From contig WFMF01000060.1 in NCBI GenBank assembly GCA_011033025.1, forward strand, positions 124,001-188,000: 64,000 nt of DNA. Reading direction: 5' to 3'. Source of the stretch: Beroe forskalii (taxonomy: Eukaryota > Ctenophora > Nuda > Beroida > Beroidae). The notes beneath the pieces were generated by a model, which was not told the origin of the DNA, made no database searches, and saw only the letters and a program-made list of their open reading frames with translations. The position numbers and the translations under genes were made by a program. Positions within the stretch are counted from its first letter, which is position 1. The number at the start of each line of letters is the position of its first letter. Positions 53,201-61,500 of the stretch are shown piece after piece.

Positions 53201-56118
53201 AGTTCATTTATTTTTGATAATGCATGTTTATCTTGGTCTATGGACAATTGAATTATTTCTTGTTGTTATTTCTAATTTCTTGTTAGTTCTAGAAGAGAAA
53301 ACCTTTCTTAACTACCATCTTGAACCTTATTTCCTAATATTCTAATAATTGTCCCGCCAGTCTTGCTAAAATAACTCAATAACAAGAAAAGCAAACCAAC
53401 ACTTTCCTGTTTTCAGTCCCGTAATCGTCGACACAAAATGCCCAACATAATGCACTTTGCAACTGTAGCCTATGTAATGTATTACATGTTTAGCTACACG
53501 TTTTCTTGTATATTTTAGTATTTTATTATCATTCTAAAAGTTAAAGCTGCTCTTGCTATGCTGTGCTGAATGCTGTATTCTGTACCCTGTTCACTTTTCC
53601 ATATTCTGACTATCAGCTCTATTGCTTATCATAAAGTTCCACACTTTTCAATGGTCAAGTCTAATCCATTAAATTAGTTAATTAAATTTTTCAATGTTGT
53701 AGTTTTTAAGTTTTCAATTTTTCATGGATGGTGTCTTAAGATTGTTTGACAAAAAAAATATTGTTTGACATGTTGGGTCACGCTCCTCGGTAGACACCTT
53801 GTTCCTTCATAGATAACGCATTACTTCCTAGATACCGCAATACTTCATGGGACCTCATTCATTCGATGACATCAAATTTCTTCGTTGACACCGTATTTCG
53901 TCATGACACCATATTCCTTCATGACACCTCATTCCTTTTCCTTCATGACACCACATTCCTTCATGACACCACAATCTTCGTTGACACCGCATTCCATTGT
54001 TGACACAACATTCCTTCATGACACCACATTCCTTCATGACAAGATGACACCACATTCCTTCATGACACCACATTCCTTCATGACACCACATTCCTTCATG
54101 ACACCACATTCCTTCATGACACCACAATCTTCGTTGACACCGCATTCCATTGTTGACACCGCATTCCATTGTTGACACCACATTCCTTCATGACAAGATG
54201 ACACCACATTCTTTCATGACACCACATTGATCCTGCATGACACCACATTCCTTCATGACACCACATCCCTTCATGACACCACATTCCTTCATGACACCAC
54301 AATCTTCGTTGACACTGCATTCCATTGTTGACACCACATTCCTTCATGACACCACATTGATCCTGCATGACACCACATTCCTTGATGACACCACATTCCT
54401 TGATGACACCACATTCCTTCATAACACCACATTTCTTCGTTGACACCGCATTCCATTTTTGACACAATAATCTTTGGCAGACACTACACTTAACGCTAAA
54501 TAACTTTGTAGCCACAAGCACTTTACATAATATTCTGACTGGAAATAATACCTATTTTTATCTACATACTACAGTACAGAAGTGTTGCAATATGATCAAC
54601 CATGCCTCTATAATTAGTACACCACCAAAACTATGTACTTATGAATTCAATAAATGAATTAATTCTCGCCAAATCACGCTTTGTTTCTGTCTTTTTAAGG
54701 CTTGTGCTTGCTTTTCTGGCTATATCTTAGCCATGCTGATTTTTAACTGGAATTTTGAGGGTTGTATGCTATTTACATTGATTTATTCTATCCATTCTTA
54801 AATCAAATAATCAAAATTCCATTTGCTAAGAATTAAGAAATGCGAACTTATTTCATATTTTCAGAATAATTTGCGAATTAATCTTCAACGAATGGAGAAC
54901 GAGGTAAATGGTTTGAAAAAGAAAGTAGCGACAGCAAACATAAAGTATGAAGCAGAAAAAGCGGTAGGTTTCTTATAATTATAGAAATATATATCTAATT
55001 TATTATTTATGTTTGTAGAGAACATGACTTTGGCTGCTGACAGCAATCAAAATTCTACGAGTCTTTATCAAAATTGATGAAGACCCAGTTCCTTTTAATC
55101 TTCGATTGTGAAAAAGATAATCCTATCAGAAATTTCTTAAAGCCAGAACTTGTTTTTGTTTCCTTGTCGTGAATTTTGAGGATTTCCAGAATCCTGATTT
55201 TTCCCTCCCCCTCTGGCATTTTTGTCTCACGAAAAGTCATTGAGGAGGTCTGGCAATGGACGAGTTGTTTATAAAGTTCCCGAAAAATTTGCGCCGTTAA
55301 TTCCTGGCTATATTCAATTTCGGAGTGATTTTTTTAGAAAACAGCTTTGCCAATTTTGAAACTCAAATAAATATTTTTTTGCATGCTCAATATCTTGCAA
55401 GACAAGTGCTCTGCAGCTAAGGCTCGTTAAGCTTTCAGACCTCGGAGTTAAAACCATATTTATTAACCATTAATCGTTATATCAAAGAAGCACTGTATTC
55501 ATAAGGAGCCAAATCCCTACGAGGAGTCGAATTACTGCAAGCGTATAAAAACCTACATAAAATTTTCTTAAAAAGCTTCGCCCGAATCTCAGATCATTAC
55601 AACGAGCATATATAAAGTTGGCAGTGTTCGCGAACTGATGATCACACGTGAAACCTACGCGCCTCCACAAAGTTGTGTGCATTCAGTACAGGGAACTTTC
55701 ATCAGCTGTTGTTCATCTTTGTAATTTCTTATTTTCTTTTGACGGGTAGGGAGATTAAACCCCTGCATACGGGAACAATGGAAAACAAGAATTGTGCCGA
55801 CAGGATCAATAACTTATTAAAGAATTGCCACACTATACGGCGCGCGCGACCACCGAATTTAAATCTTCAATCAAAAGTTACTTGTCATATTTGTTCTGTA
55901 TGAGCCGCGCGCGCGGCGCAATCGACAATATCTTAATGCATTGCATAGCAGCGACGGGCACGGCACAGTTTTTTCAATAGTATAAAATATTTGCGTATCA
56001 AAACTCTACATTTTATCGTATTCACCTGCAGAATCGAGAAGGCGTAGAAAAAGAGGTGAAGCAACTTCGGCAAGAGCTTATCAGTTCTAAGATCAGCAGC
56101 AGTGCATCTAAGTTTTGA
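26293..56118 (+). CDS. SPATA1: SPATA1-like coiled-coil protein
   Basis: Exons: 26293-26361, 26478-26637, 26895-27019, 27158-27248, 27746-27826, 31426-31507, 31688-32080, 32927-33066, 33296-33344, 34508-34571, a large acidic exon about 35212-36263, then 36980-37042, 38286-38363, 50020-50176, 51790-51936, 53089-53138, 54865-54963 and 56032-56118. Without the large exon the coding length is 1935 bp (644 residues) and every phase joins, which strongly supports the model. The N-terminal stretch DIVELHVLVANQLSW, then TTLGGLRSAIKSQI, EQFVFLKQVG and LKAKDFAQPHAE matches vertebrate SPATA1, as does the helical C-terminus (LRINLQRMENEVNGLKKKV, then VEKEVKQLRQEL). The middle is a long Glu/Arg/Lys helix (residues about 240-420), longer than in vertebrates. 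Exon 5/6 borders have alternatives (27830 and 31418). Vertebrate SPATA1 is testis-enriched and its role is unclear. AATAAA at 56264-56269. Confidence 0.85.
28290..30174 (-). mobile_element. Broken LINE (CR1/L2/jockey-type reverse transcriptase)
   Basis: Antisense within the SPATA1-like intron 27827-31425. The RT domain is clear: ANYRPVSNIPYISKLIEKVV, LLLDLSAAFDTINH, VPQGSILGPLLF and catalytic YADDTQIYF, followed by the C-terminal region with RKLFKIA-type LLVFKCLNN and PRTWNPLPYNIR stretches typical of this group. It is dead: an in-frame TGA at 29530-29532 interrupts the RT, and there is a frame change near 28765-28785. The endonuclease domain is missing, so it is 5'-truncated near 30180. The 3' end near 28290 has a TTTA-type short repeat (AATAAATAAATAAA on the plus strand) rather than a long poly(A). 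Confidence 0.88.
30180..31417. other. Intron sequence after the LINE
   Basis: Rest of the SPATA1-like intron. No repeat was recognised up to about 31240. From 31240 to 31417 sequence is GC-richer and free of obvious repeats, but the only exon I can join in phase begins at 31418/31426. Confidence 0.4.
31860..32075 (+). repeat. Purine-rich coding tract (Glu/Arg/Lys helix)
   Basis: GAG, GAA, AGG, AAG and CGG codons follow each other almost without interruption inside exon 7. They encode a charged single helix or coiled coil that continues in exons 8-10 and 12. The composition is low-complexity, so database hits to unrelated KE-rich proteins are to be expected. Confidence 0.85.
32081..32926. other. 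SPATA1-like intron between exons 7 and 8
   Basis: AT-rich intron bounded by GTATGT and TGTACAG. Contains the short palindrome TATCACGTGTTATGCAATAACACGTGATCGAT near 32197. No exon seen. Confidence 0.5.
33345..34507. other. SPATA1-like intron between exons 9 and 10
   Basis: AT-rich intron from GTCAGT to CACTCAG. The open frame at 33974 is isolated and not supported. Confidence 0.5.
35212..36263 (+). CDS. Large acidic exon of the SPATA1-like gene, with one frame break
   Basis: A GC-richer coding stretch between exons 10 and 12. The first part encodes RFVAQCERLADDESSAAST and a Pro/Ser-rich run. From about 35350 the open frame shifts to one encoding HEDMEYEDTPSP and then a long Glu/Asp/Asn/Ser-rich, probably disordered segment, ending in Pro/Val/Ser-rich sequence. 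An acceptor-like CCGAAG at 35211 and the donor GAA/GTAAAT at 36263 are both phase 0, as needed. The length is 1052 bp, one less than a multiple of three. A base lost in the C-run near 35340-35350 would explain this, either in the assembly or in the gene. If the donor is skipped, the frame stops at TGA 36276-36278, giving a shorter protein. It may be an alternative exon. Confidence 0.6.
36264..36979. other. SPATA1-like intron after the acidic exon
   Basis: AT-rich, ends in CTTTTGCAG. No further feature seen. Confidence 0.5.
37043..38285. other. SPATA1-like intron containing the start of arm B
   Basis: Ordinary AT-rich intron up to about 37601. From 37602 it is arm B of the inverted duplication, the counterpart of 2682-3345. 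Confidence 0.7.
37602..40973 (-). repeat. Inverted segmental duplication, arm B
   Basis: Reverse-complement counterpart of 1-3345. It spans part of one SPATA1-like intron, exon 13 (38286-38363), and the start of the next intron with protease copy B and its 5' flank. Because exon 13 fits the gene in phase here, this arm is in the ancestral position and arm A is the derived copy (inference). Confidence 0.93.
39322..40830 (-). CDS. Papain-like (C1A) cysteine protease with double Cys-rich tail, copy B
   Basis: An intronless 502-residue paralogue of copy A, nested antisense in the intron 38364-50019 of the SPATA1-like gene. Same order: signal peptide, I29-like prodomain, C1A domain with QAYCGACYTF, VNHAVAVVGYG and RNSWGTDWG, then two cysteine-rich repeats. 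The catalytic Cys, His, Asn and oxyanion Gln are intact. It has about two dozen substitutions and small indels relative to copy A. These lie mainly in the signal peptide, prodomain and tail linker (for example an extra Gly-Glu before the DEEAKDD stretch), and the catalytic core is almost unchanged. Both copies are open, so both may be expressed. Confidence 0.92.
   Translation of the reverse strand: MKCLILVAATLLCVTRSEDVQLLFRKAMAQYAARDGILRKESPEMMLQRFRSFVKFHAVVAEVNNDNSLPYTAADNFMSILTEEERQLHRGLNATGLSEDFGDHSEIEEDTLLNSQIPEQVDLSSFLPDIKDQAYCGACYTFAATAALEAEIYFTTGRKGVSLSEQEYVECVTPEKGGCEGGLPKDCYEYSRREDRIAPNRAYRYIGRDRGVCLAGSSTPNALLDNNVRVLGGVFFGRTDYGLLHHASKHVITVAIHTNIYFSSYSRGVYTDDTCQEGVNHAVAVVGYGVESGRKYWKIRNSWGTDWGIRGYMMMDREKDNMCQINKYAYYPRVACRDGSCVAPEPDEGGREDRSGDFEYSETCFRRRYLSECKENEADAREECEGKPGNCIIAKVGRNCYAGTNGASALGAYYVETTYDCKYHESNQGEDEEAKDDDTLCKVSAHVSRCKKNREAALDTCKNGVEAKDCVILKMRRCFFATDGASERPNSNMIERTQKCGN
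40974..41821. other. Intron stretch upstream of protease copy B
   Basis: No gene. ACATATTCCAT is present twice (about 41239 and 41336) around a GC-rich stretch with CGGGAGCGCC and TCTCGCAGGCCC. A C-homopolymer is at 41569-41578. Confidence 0.4.
41822..43377. mobile_element. TTAA-flanked, terminal-inverted-repeat element (piggyBac-like MITE)
   Basis: Both ends read TTAA then CACTTAAAGTGTTTGG towards the inside (left at 41822, right complement ending at 43377), an exact 16-bp terminal inverted repeat. TTAA target sites are typical of piggyBac insertion. The next inner bases (GTGGGxAxATTxTGCCCAA) also match in inverted order after a small gap. The 1.5-kb interior is rich in TTGGGC/GCCCAA words and shows no transposase, so it is non-autonomous. 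Assignment to piggyBac rests on TTAA alone. Confidence 0.65.
43456..43500. repeat. 45-bp perfect-arm hairpin
   Basis: TCAATTTTGTTTTTTAGC pairs with GCTAAAAAACAAAATTGA around a short CCCTGAGGA loop. A T-rich stem followed by AATAATC. No associated gene. Confidence 0.8.
43501..44867. other. No gene seen
   Basis: AT-rich intron DNA of the SPATA1-like gene. Short repeats AAATAAGTCCTCT (about 44188-44220). Open frames at 43846 and 44409 are not supported by any family pattern. A TGACGTCA palindrome occurs at 44729-44736. Confidence 0.4.
44868..44978. promoter_or_regulatory. Three 35-bp repeats carrying CRE palindromes
   Basis: A 35-bp unit (TGACGTCACCATTTCACC followed by ATTCTAAACCCTGATAA) is repeated. 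It places perfect TGACGTCA palindromes at 44900, 44935 and 44970, with a fourth at 44729. TGACGTCA is the consensus site of CREB/ATF-type bZIP proteins. The sites lie in the big intron, about 3.2 kb upstream of the small secreted-protein gene. Regulatory function is an inference; the repeat could equally be a plain minisatellite. Confidence 0.4.
44979..48060. other. No gene seen
   Basis: Intron DNA. TAGAGTTTTAGG occurs in tandem near 46658-46690, and CTCATGTGTGAAATGCTGG is doubled near 46050-46103. No coding exon recognised. Confidence 0.4.
48061..48127 (+). promoter_or_regulatory. Tandem GATAAG repeats upstream of secreted-protein gene
   Basis: A 20-bp unit (GTAGATAAGGTAGATTTCAG) is present three times, plus a partial copy. 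It gives GATAAG words at 48062, 48071, 48091 and 48111. AGATAAG fits the WGATAR consensus of GATA factors. The array ends 45 bases before the ATG at 48172, where a promoter or 5' UTR would lie. Regulatory role is inferred from position and motif only. Confidence 0.45.
48172..48588 (+). CDS. Small secreted protein, family not recognised
   Basis: A single-exon 138-residue protein nested in the big SPATA1-like intron, same strand. A clear signal peptide (MDNIKLICVLLLTLTVAVST) is followed by a basic RLRRKRGEK segment that could be a furin-type cleavage site. The mature part has four cysteines (in NRTCSS, HLTCESE, DKCTFI and TKCKNM), enough for two disulfides, and two possible N-glycosylation sites. 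AATAAA lies at 48755-48760. GATAAG repeats lie just upstream. The fold is unknown to me; its size and cysteine count resemble small secreted inhibitors or immune effectors, but no diagnostic motif was seen. Confidence 0.65.
   Translation: MDNIKLICVLLLTLTVAVSTEQRLRRKRGEKINRTCSSMIYQVDVGEKVRENLYPLSKDKHLTCESELLEILGKGAFLNAIEYRVLSNNDMEFAEHFDKCTFIHDVEPGSSANKTKCKNMTDDKLNELESHLINLSLH
48589..50019. other. End of the big intron
   Basis: Contains a TGGGACA/TTGGGA-rich cluster at about 49125-49260 related to those at 4795, 7350 and 7680, and at about 49335-49425 (minus orientation) a copy of the GGGGGAGGGAAATT..GCGCCTG dispersed repeat. No exon seen before the acceptor TTTCTCCGCAG at 50019. Confidence 0.5.
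50160..50515 (+). repeat. Minisatellite over the exon 14 splice donor
   Basis: Exon 14 ends GGACCGAGGAAG/GTGAGG. The following 340 bp consist of about 16 variable units of roughly 20 bp such as GGGGCCGAGGAAGGTGAGGC or GGGACCGAGGAAGGTAAGGC. Many units therefore repeat the last exon bases and the 5' splice site (GTGAGG or GTAAGG). Long proline-rich open frames on the opposite strand are by-products of this repeat. Confidence 0.9.
50635..51585. repeat. ~950-bp imperfect foldback element
   Basis: Left-arm words (GGAAAACACGTTTCTGAGATAA, GGGCCTAAAATGGGCATA, AAAGCGACTTGGACGA) recur as complements in the right arm in mirrored order, as do the inner GGTTTTTAGAGG and GAAAATCGACTT stretches. The centre is near 51240 around GGTCCGAGGACCATTC. 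It lies in the intron between exons 14 and 15. No transposase is encoded. Confidence 0.75.
51910..53004 (+). repeat. 32-bp minisatellite over the exon 15 splice donor (~34 copies)
   Basis: The unit TGGACACCGTTATCTCACAC followed by GCACAGGGTGAG is 32 bp. The first copy (with GCGGACACC) is the coding end of exon 15 plus its donor CAGG/GTGAG. Around 34 copies follow, mostly identical, with a few truncated or substituted ones (for example near 52490-52530). Each full unit carries the same donor sequence. The array ends where the sequence changes to GTGAAAATG. Confidence 0.95.
53139..53779. other. SPATA1-like intron between exons 16 and 17, first part
   Basis: AT-rich intron sequence, no exon or repeat recognised. 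Confidence 0.45.
53780..54480 (-). repeat. Minisatellite, 17-bp unit ATTCCTTCATGACACCAC
   Basis: About 35-40 short units built from CATTCCTTCATGACACCA and variants with CGTTGACACCG or CATTGTTGACAC. Higher-order blocks are repeated (ACAATCTTCGTTGACACCGC blocks recur). The Met-Cys-Gly-His open frames read from it on either strand are repeat artefacts. It lies in the intron before exon 17 and does not touch an exon. Confidence 0.9.
54964..56031. other. Last SPATA1-like intron
   Basis: Includes, at about 55745-55805, a third copy of the dispersed GGGAGATTAAACCCCTGCATACGG repeat, and GCGCGC-rich words near 55838-55918. No coding exon seen. Confidence 0.5.
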
Positions 56119-56263
56119 GGACAAAACTTCTACGCTACTTTAATGAATGAGAGTAGGGCGATAATTTGCATTTAAATCGGTAGAGATGTGTTAATTAGAG
56201 TCATTTCATTTTTAATCGATCACTTGGCGATAGCCGATAAACTGATCAACTTCTGATGAACAC

Positions 56264-56269
56264 AATAAA
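56264..56269 (+). terminator. Poly(A) signal AATAAA of the SPATA1-like gene
   Basis: AATAAA lies 146 bases after the TGA at 56116-56118, a usual distance for a 3' UTR. Confidence 0.5.
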
Positions 56270-58599
56270 TGGGACGGAGAAAGCATGTCCCCGAGTCAAA
56301 TTGTTCGGATTAGTTCTGGTTAATTTGGAGATGAGCTGTTCACTGTTACATTCGAACAGAAAAATATAATAATTTGGAATTTCTGTTATGATAAGAATAA
56401 CAACTGATTATCATTTATTACTATTACCATCATAATATTTTAGAATGCGATTTTTAGAATACTTTAGTACAATGTATATAAATTACGAATAATTGTTAGC
56501 TTTTTACCTGTACATTTTATAATTTGACTTTTGATATCATGTATGATACAGTTACATTAACAGATAATATTTGTTTAAAAGTTTGGTTTCAATTTTTCTA
56601 ATGCACTGATTTAGTTTATGGCATGAGACAGCGTCTGTGAAAATTTGAAGCATTTTCATTAACAAATGACGAAGATATTGCAAAATGGAGTCAGGTTCGG
56701 ACCGAAACTGATTCATTTTATGCACACTATTATTAATTATACCCCTCCCATGCTTGTTTTAGCGACCCTGTAAGTTTGGTTATACGGTCTCCACTGAATT
56801 ACAGTACAAAAAAGCTAAAAATGAAAGTTGATTTTATAAAGGAGCACTCAAAAATCTACTTAAGCGTTGAATCCGGACGAGGGTCGTCAGACCCGAGTGG
56901 GAAAAATACTGTTGTTTGGTCAGAGAATAGTAAGTCCCAGCTGTTTCCGGTCGGGGTATAATCCGGTTCCATGATCTCAGCTGTGACCGTATACCTTCGA
57001 TAATGAACTCGGCACGCCTCGTCCATTATCCAACTTACAAAGTCTCGGCTGTCGCCTCGACCATGTAAGTTGCGGTATACGGTCACCACTTCGACATGTA
57101 ACCGCTTATTTAATTGGACTCTACTACATCATATGTGCGCGGATCACTGGCTGTTAATTAGTAATTACAGGCAATAAGCCGCGCACGAAAAAGCCGCGCA
57201 CACAGGTTCTCGAAGTCGACATGCTCCCGTTTCCATTGTGCTTTTAGTTTTTCGCTCCGTTTTTGAAAAGGAAAGTAGAAAGAGAAATTCACGACAGATA
57301 TTTCATGATTGTTGAACAGTTTTAATAAATTAAAAACAAATCGATACATCCCAGCTTCTTTTAAAAATCAAATAACACGCAACTTCCGCCTATTGTCTGG
57401 TACATTTAAATTATGGGCCATGATTTAATCGGAACTATTTATACTTGAATATCACTATTTGATGACAATAAAAATGATAATTATATACCGAAGACTAAGA
57501 GCTTTTCAACAAAGCAGCAAAAAATATTTAGCTGACTAACACTTGCATTTGCATATCTGTGAGTGTGCCCATGCATCGATCGATGAAGGGATTGAAAAAT
57601 TTCACAATGCCAGTGCCTGCGATTCAATTTTCAGTATTTTTATCGAACGATCCATGTGCACACATGAGTATAATTGCTAAATTGCCGTCGCTTGATGAAT
57701 TTAATCAATTATTAGCACAAAGAGCAAGAAGCAATTTAGCTCGTAATAATCGGAATAAAGTGAGTCATGCGTTGGTGCTGCATTGTATTTGTACGATCTT
57801 CAACGCTTTTTGCGTGTGTCTGTGGTTCGATTGAATAGAGTAATTGGTATTAAATGGTATATTAACACAAAACTGATAAGATATCATACATCTGGAACCA
57901 TTCGCACGGACCAGGAAGGAAGGGGTTTTCATCTTGCTCAACATGCTATTCTCACAAATACAACTAATGGGGCGGGGTCTCAAAATCAGCCAAAAACTGA
58001 TTAAAACGAAAAAAAAGATCCCAAATTACTGGCCCATAGTTACACTTGAAAGTTACAGTTCTATCAATTACACAGGTAATATAACGCGAGTTCGAGAAAT
58101 TAGAATCGTACTGAAATTTCAGAGTCACGCGGAACCATTCATGTACATTGTATTGTGTATAGTGTACATTCAATGGTCGTGTGAAAATTTAGGAAGGTGT
58201 TTCCAGAACTCTCCAAAATTCGACGGTATTATCGGTTTCCTGTGATGTTTTACCATCCATTTACAACGTTTCCACATATCTACAAGTACAACTCTTGATA
58301 CATCCAACTCTACAAGACCAGAGCTTGCAGTCTAATTACATTCATGCAGTTAGTATTGATAAACGTGGAATTGAAACTTTCATAGTTAAGAACCGGCTCA
58401 CATTCATTGCAATCCATTTTTGCAAATTGCAGAGGTGTGAAATGTGAACTACGAAGGAGTCTGTACCATTCCAGAAGGGTCCTCACAAAAAGGATACGCT
58501 TTTGAACAATGAAGGAGGGTATAAAAATAGCAAAAATTCGAATGGTCTGCAGCTTTAGTTAATGATGTTCACAGTTCATCTCTTTTACAACATTCATTG
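56270..58599. other. Convergent gap between SPATA1-like and USP36/42-like genes
   Basis: Mostly AT-rich. A direct repeat GTAAGTT..GGTATACGGTC.CCACT occurs near 56770 and 57066, with an inverted piece near 56985. A possible isolated exon on the plus strand at about 57665-57760 reads LPSLDEFNQLLAQRARSNLA and ends at AAA/GTGAGT, but no partner exon or family was found. It is left as a weak candidate. Confidence 0.35.
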
Positions 58600-61500
58600 T
58601 CACGCCTTCTGTTTCTTGTTCTTCCAGAAGTATTTCGGGTATTTAGTGCCGTTCTGTTTGCTGCCCCACGAGGACCTATCTTCCCAACGCTTCTGACTCT
58701 TTTGGTATTCGTGAGCTTTCTGGAAATCATGCTTCTCCCGCCCGTTTTGCTTGTTCTTTTGGTGCTTTACTTTCTTCACCTTTCCCTGATCAAGTTCACT
58801 ATCGTAGTCATCTCGTACTCGTTTGTTCGGGTTTGCAATCGATTTCCAGCTATTATTGTCATTCTTGAAATTGTCCGAGGCCTCCCCGGACCAACTTTTT
58901 ACAGCACATTTCGCTCCCAAACGCTCAAACACATTTCCCGCAGTGGTCTCTTTCTCAATGCCGTTTTGTTTCACAGATGCGTTTTTCTCAGGGGCCTTTG
59001 CTTTCTTCTTGATAAAAAGCACGGGCTGTGAATTGGGGTTGAAGGCAGGCTTCCCCTCCTTTTCGTCTGAATCATCGTTGTACGAATTCTTGAGAATATC
59101 AAGCGACGACAACGACTCCGTACATTTAACAACTGGCGAAGAATTGTTTTCCTGTTTGGCATCCGAATCAGACTTGCCATTTTCAACATTGGGTGATTTA
59201 GCAGCAGCATCATTAGTACCAGTTGGTGTGGTGGGGGCCGAAGCGTCAGAGTTCGGGTGCTCTCTGCCATTCTCCCGGCAGCTAACATGTTGACTGGAGT
59301 AGCCACTTGACTTGGTAGCACCGTTGGGAAGAAGGGGCCCTACAAACTTCTTGCCTTCCTGACCTGGTGCGGAACTTAGATAGGGGTTCTTGGACAACAA
59401 CTTTGAGTTCACCTTCATGTTGAACTTGATTGGTCGCTGGGATGTGAGAGACGATTTCTCAGAGAAAAAGGGGTTGTTTTCCATGAGACGGGGCTTGGAC
59501 GTGGAGTGACCTGAGATATAAAAATGTTATAATGATAGCAAAACTTTCATCGTTACACTTTCGGTTATTTTCGGTTAATCAAATTCTGAGCTCGTGTCGA
59601 ACGCCAACGTGCGGAGCTTTTCAGGCTTCAGCCAGTGTCACAATGAGCTGCGCACGAAAATACGGCCTGGAAAGCCGCTTACGTTGGTGTTCAACACGTT
59701 CCTGATACACTATATGAGGCAGTATCCACCAGAAGTTAGGGCCATGTACAACACATATGTCGTTCCAATGGAATTGATGTGTTCAATTACAAGCCCCTTA
59801 TTAGAACTTAGGGAAAGATCATGCTGACGTGAAGATAACATTGATTTTGAATCAGTACCGTTGACAGTGGTTGTGCTGTTCTTCTGAACACCGCCGTTGG
59901 GATTTGGAGCTTGCCCGGAGGGAGATCCCGACTGAAAATAATGCAACATGTTCATGACAAACAAGCAATGGGGCATGCGCGAATTTTCGTTCGAAATGAT
60001 TGGCTGTGTTCACAGACAGAGCAATGCATGTTGTACCTGGTGAAAATATAAAATTCTATTATTACAGTGTACTTGTCTGACGTCTGAAAACAGTGTACCG
60101 CCAAAATTGATCACCGTGCGTTCGTGGGTACGGTTAAAACTTTTCCGCGCGGCGCGCGCGCGAAATATTAAAAGTACTCAGTGCTACTTGTCTTCAAAGT
60201 TGATCATAGAAAATTTGTCCGCGCGTTCCATTTTAGAATAAATCCGTTGTATTTTGTGACCGGCCCACCTCGTGTTTAATGTAGAAGAGTAGATACGCCT
60301 CGGACTGCAACACTCGCTGCAGACTGACTGTATTGACGCTCGTATCATTCATACAGTGCCAGGAACCTGTAAAAATATTATCAGTTTTTTTTCATGATCT
60401 CCAGCATGTGCATTTCAATGAAGGGGGCAATCATATTTCATGTATGCGTATGGGTAATGGGATGTATAACTGATGTATTATAGTTTTGTTATTGGTGTCC
60501 CATTCGAGTTGATTCCTATTTAAAATCCCTCCGATCTTACCGTTTGGAGACTTCACAAAGCAGTAGTAGTGTCCACATTGGGCAGATGAGCCAGCGTGAA
60601 CTAGAACCGCGTAGAGTGAGTACTTCGTATTGGTATTCTGAGGGGTTGATTGGCGTTTTATGCTGCTGTGAGGCTTAATATGAATCTGTTAGCCTGTTAG
60701 GGATGTTATGATGAATAAAGCAAGAGTAATAATTTTAATGGTGGTTGAAATTACATCGAATTACTACCGAATTGGCGTCTTGATGATACACTTGCAGCAA
60801 GATCCTGTTATAGCAGGATCTACTCATCCAGGGATGATTGGTTCCTAATTTTGACGACAGATATTTTACAACAGTTTACCTTCTGCTTGCTCCAGTTGGA
60901 AATGTCGAAGTGCTCCGGAAAGGATATCTGGTTTTTGAGCTTGCCTATGAATCCCCCGAACTGGAATCGCTTTAGGTGCAGGACCAGTACATTCGGCGTC
61001 TCCGCTATCTTGAACTGCTTGGTGGCTATCACGGACTTCTTGCACCTGCATTATGTTAGATTATGATTGAAACCATTGGATTAATTAAATAATATTGATT
61101 AATTGATCCTGAGTCAATAACTTATGCTACTCGTTCTTACTTTGGTCTCTTGGGCGAGCAATTCCCGGGGGGAAAGTTGTCAAATTTTTGCGATAATTAC
61201 AAAACAGCGATAGCATTATATCATAGCAATAGAAATATGTAGAACAATGAATACCGACGATTGCATTGGAATATTATTATAAAAAATCGGAGTTGAATTA
61301 TTCCATCGGGCACTTAAATTTTATGACCAAACGATTGAATTGCAAATCGAGTATAACCAAAAGATGGAATTGCAAATCTAGAATTTCTAGAAGTAGATCG
61401 ACGGTTTAAATCACTCTAAACCTGTCGTGAGACTACTAAACTTACTTTTCACACTTGTAAGCATTACTTCCGCTGAGAGTCTCGCGCTTACAGAGCCTGT

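Noticed and set aside
53855..54521. Long Met-Cys-Gly-His-rich open frames on both strands
   Set aside because: They come entirely from a short tandem repeat and are open on both strands for that reason.
57559..57834. Possible exon with donor AAA/GTGAGT
   Set aside because: A plausible donor and a helix-like LPSLDEFNQLLAQRARSN stretch, but no acceptor-linked partner, so it is kept only as a weak note.
58600..59293. Hydrophobic plus-strand frames of 144 and 156 residues
   Set aside because: They are shadows of the last exon of the USP36/42-like gene on the other strand.
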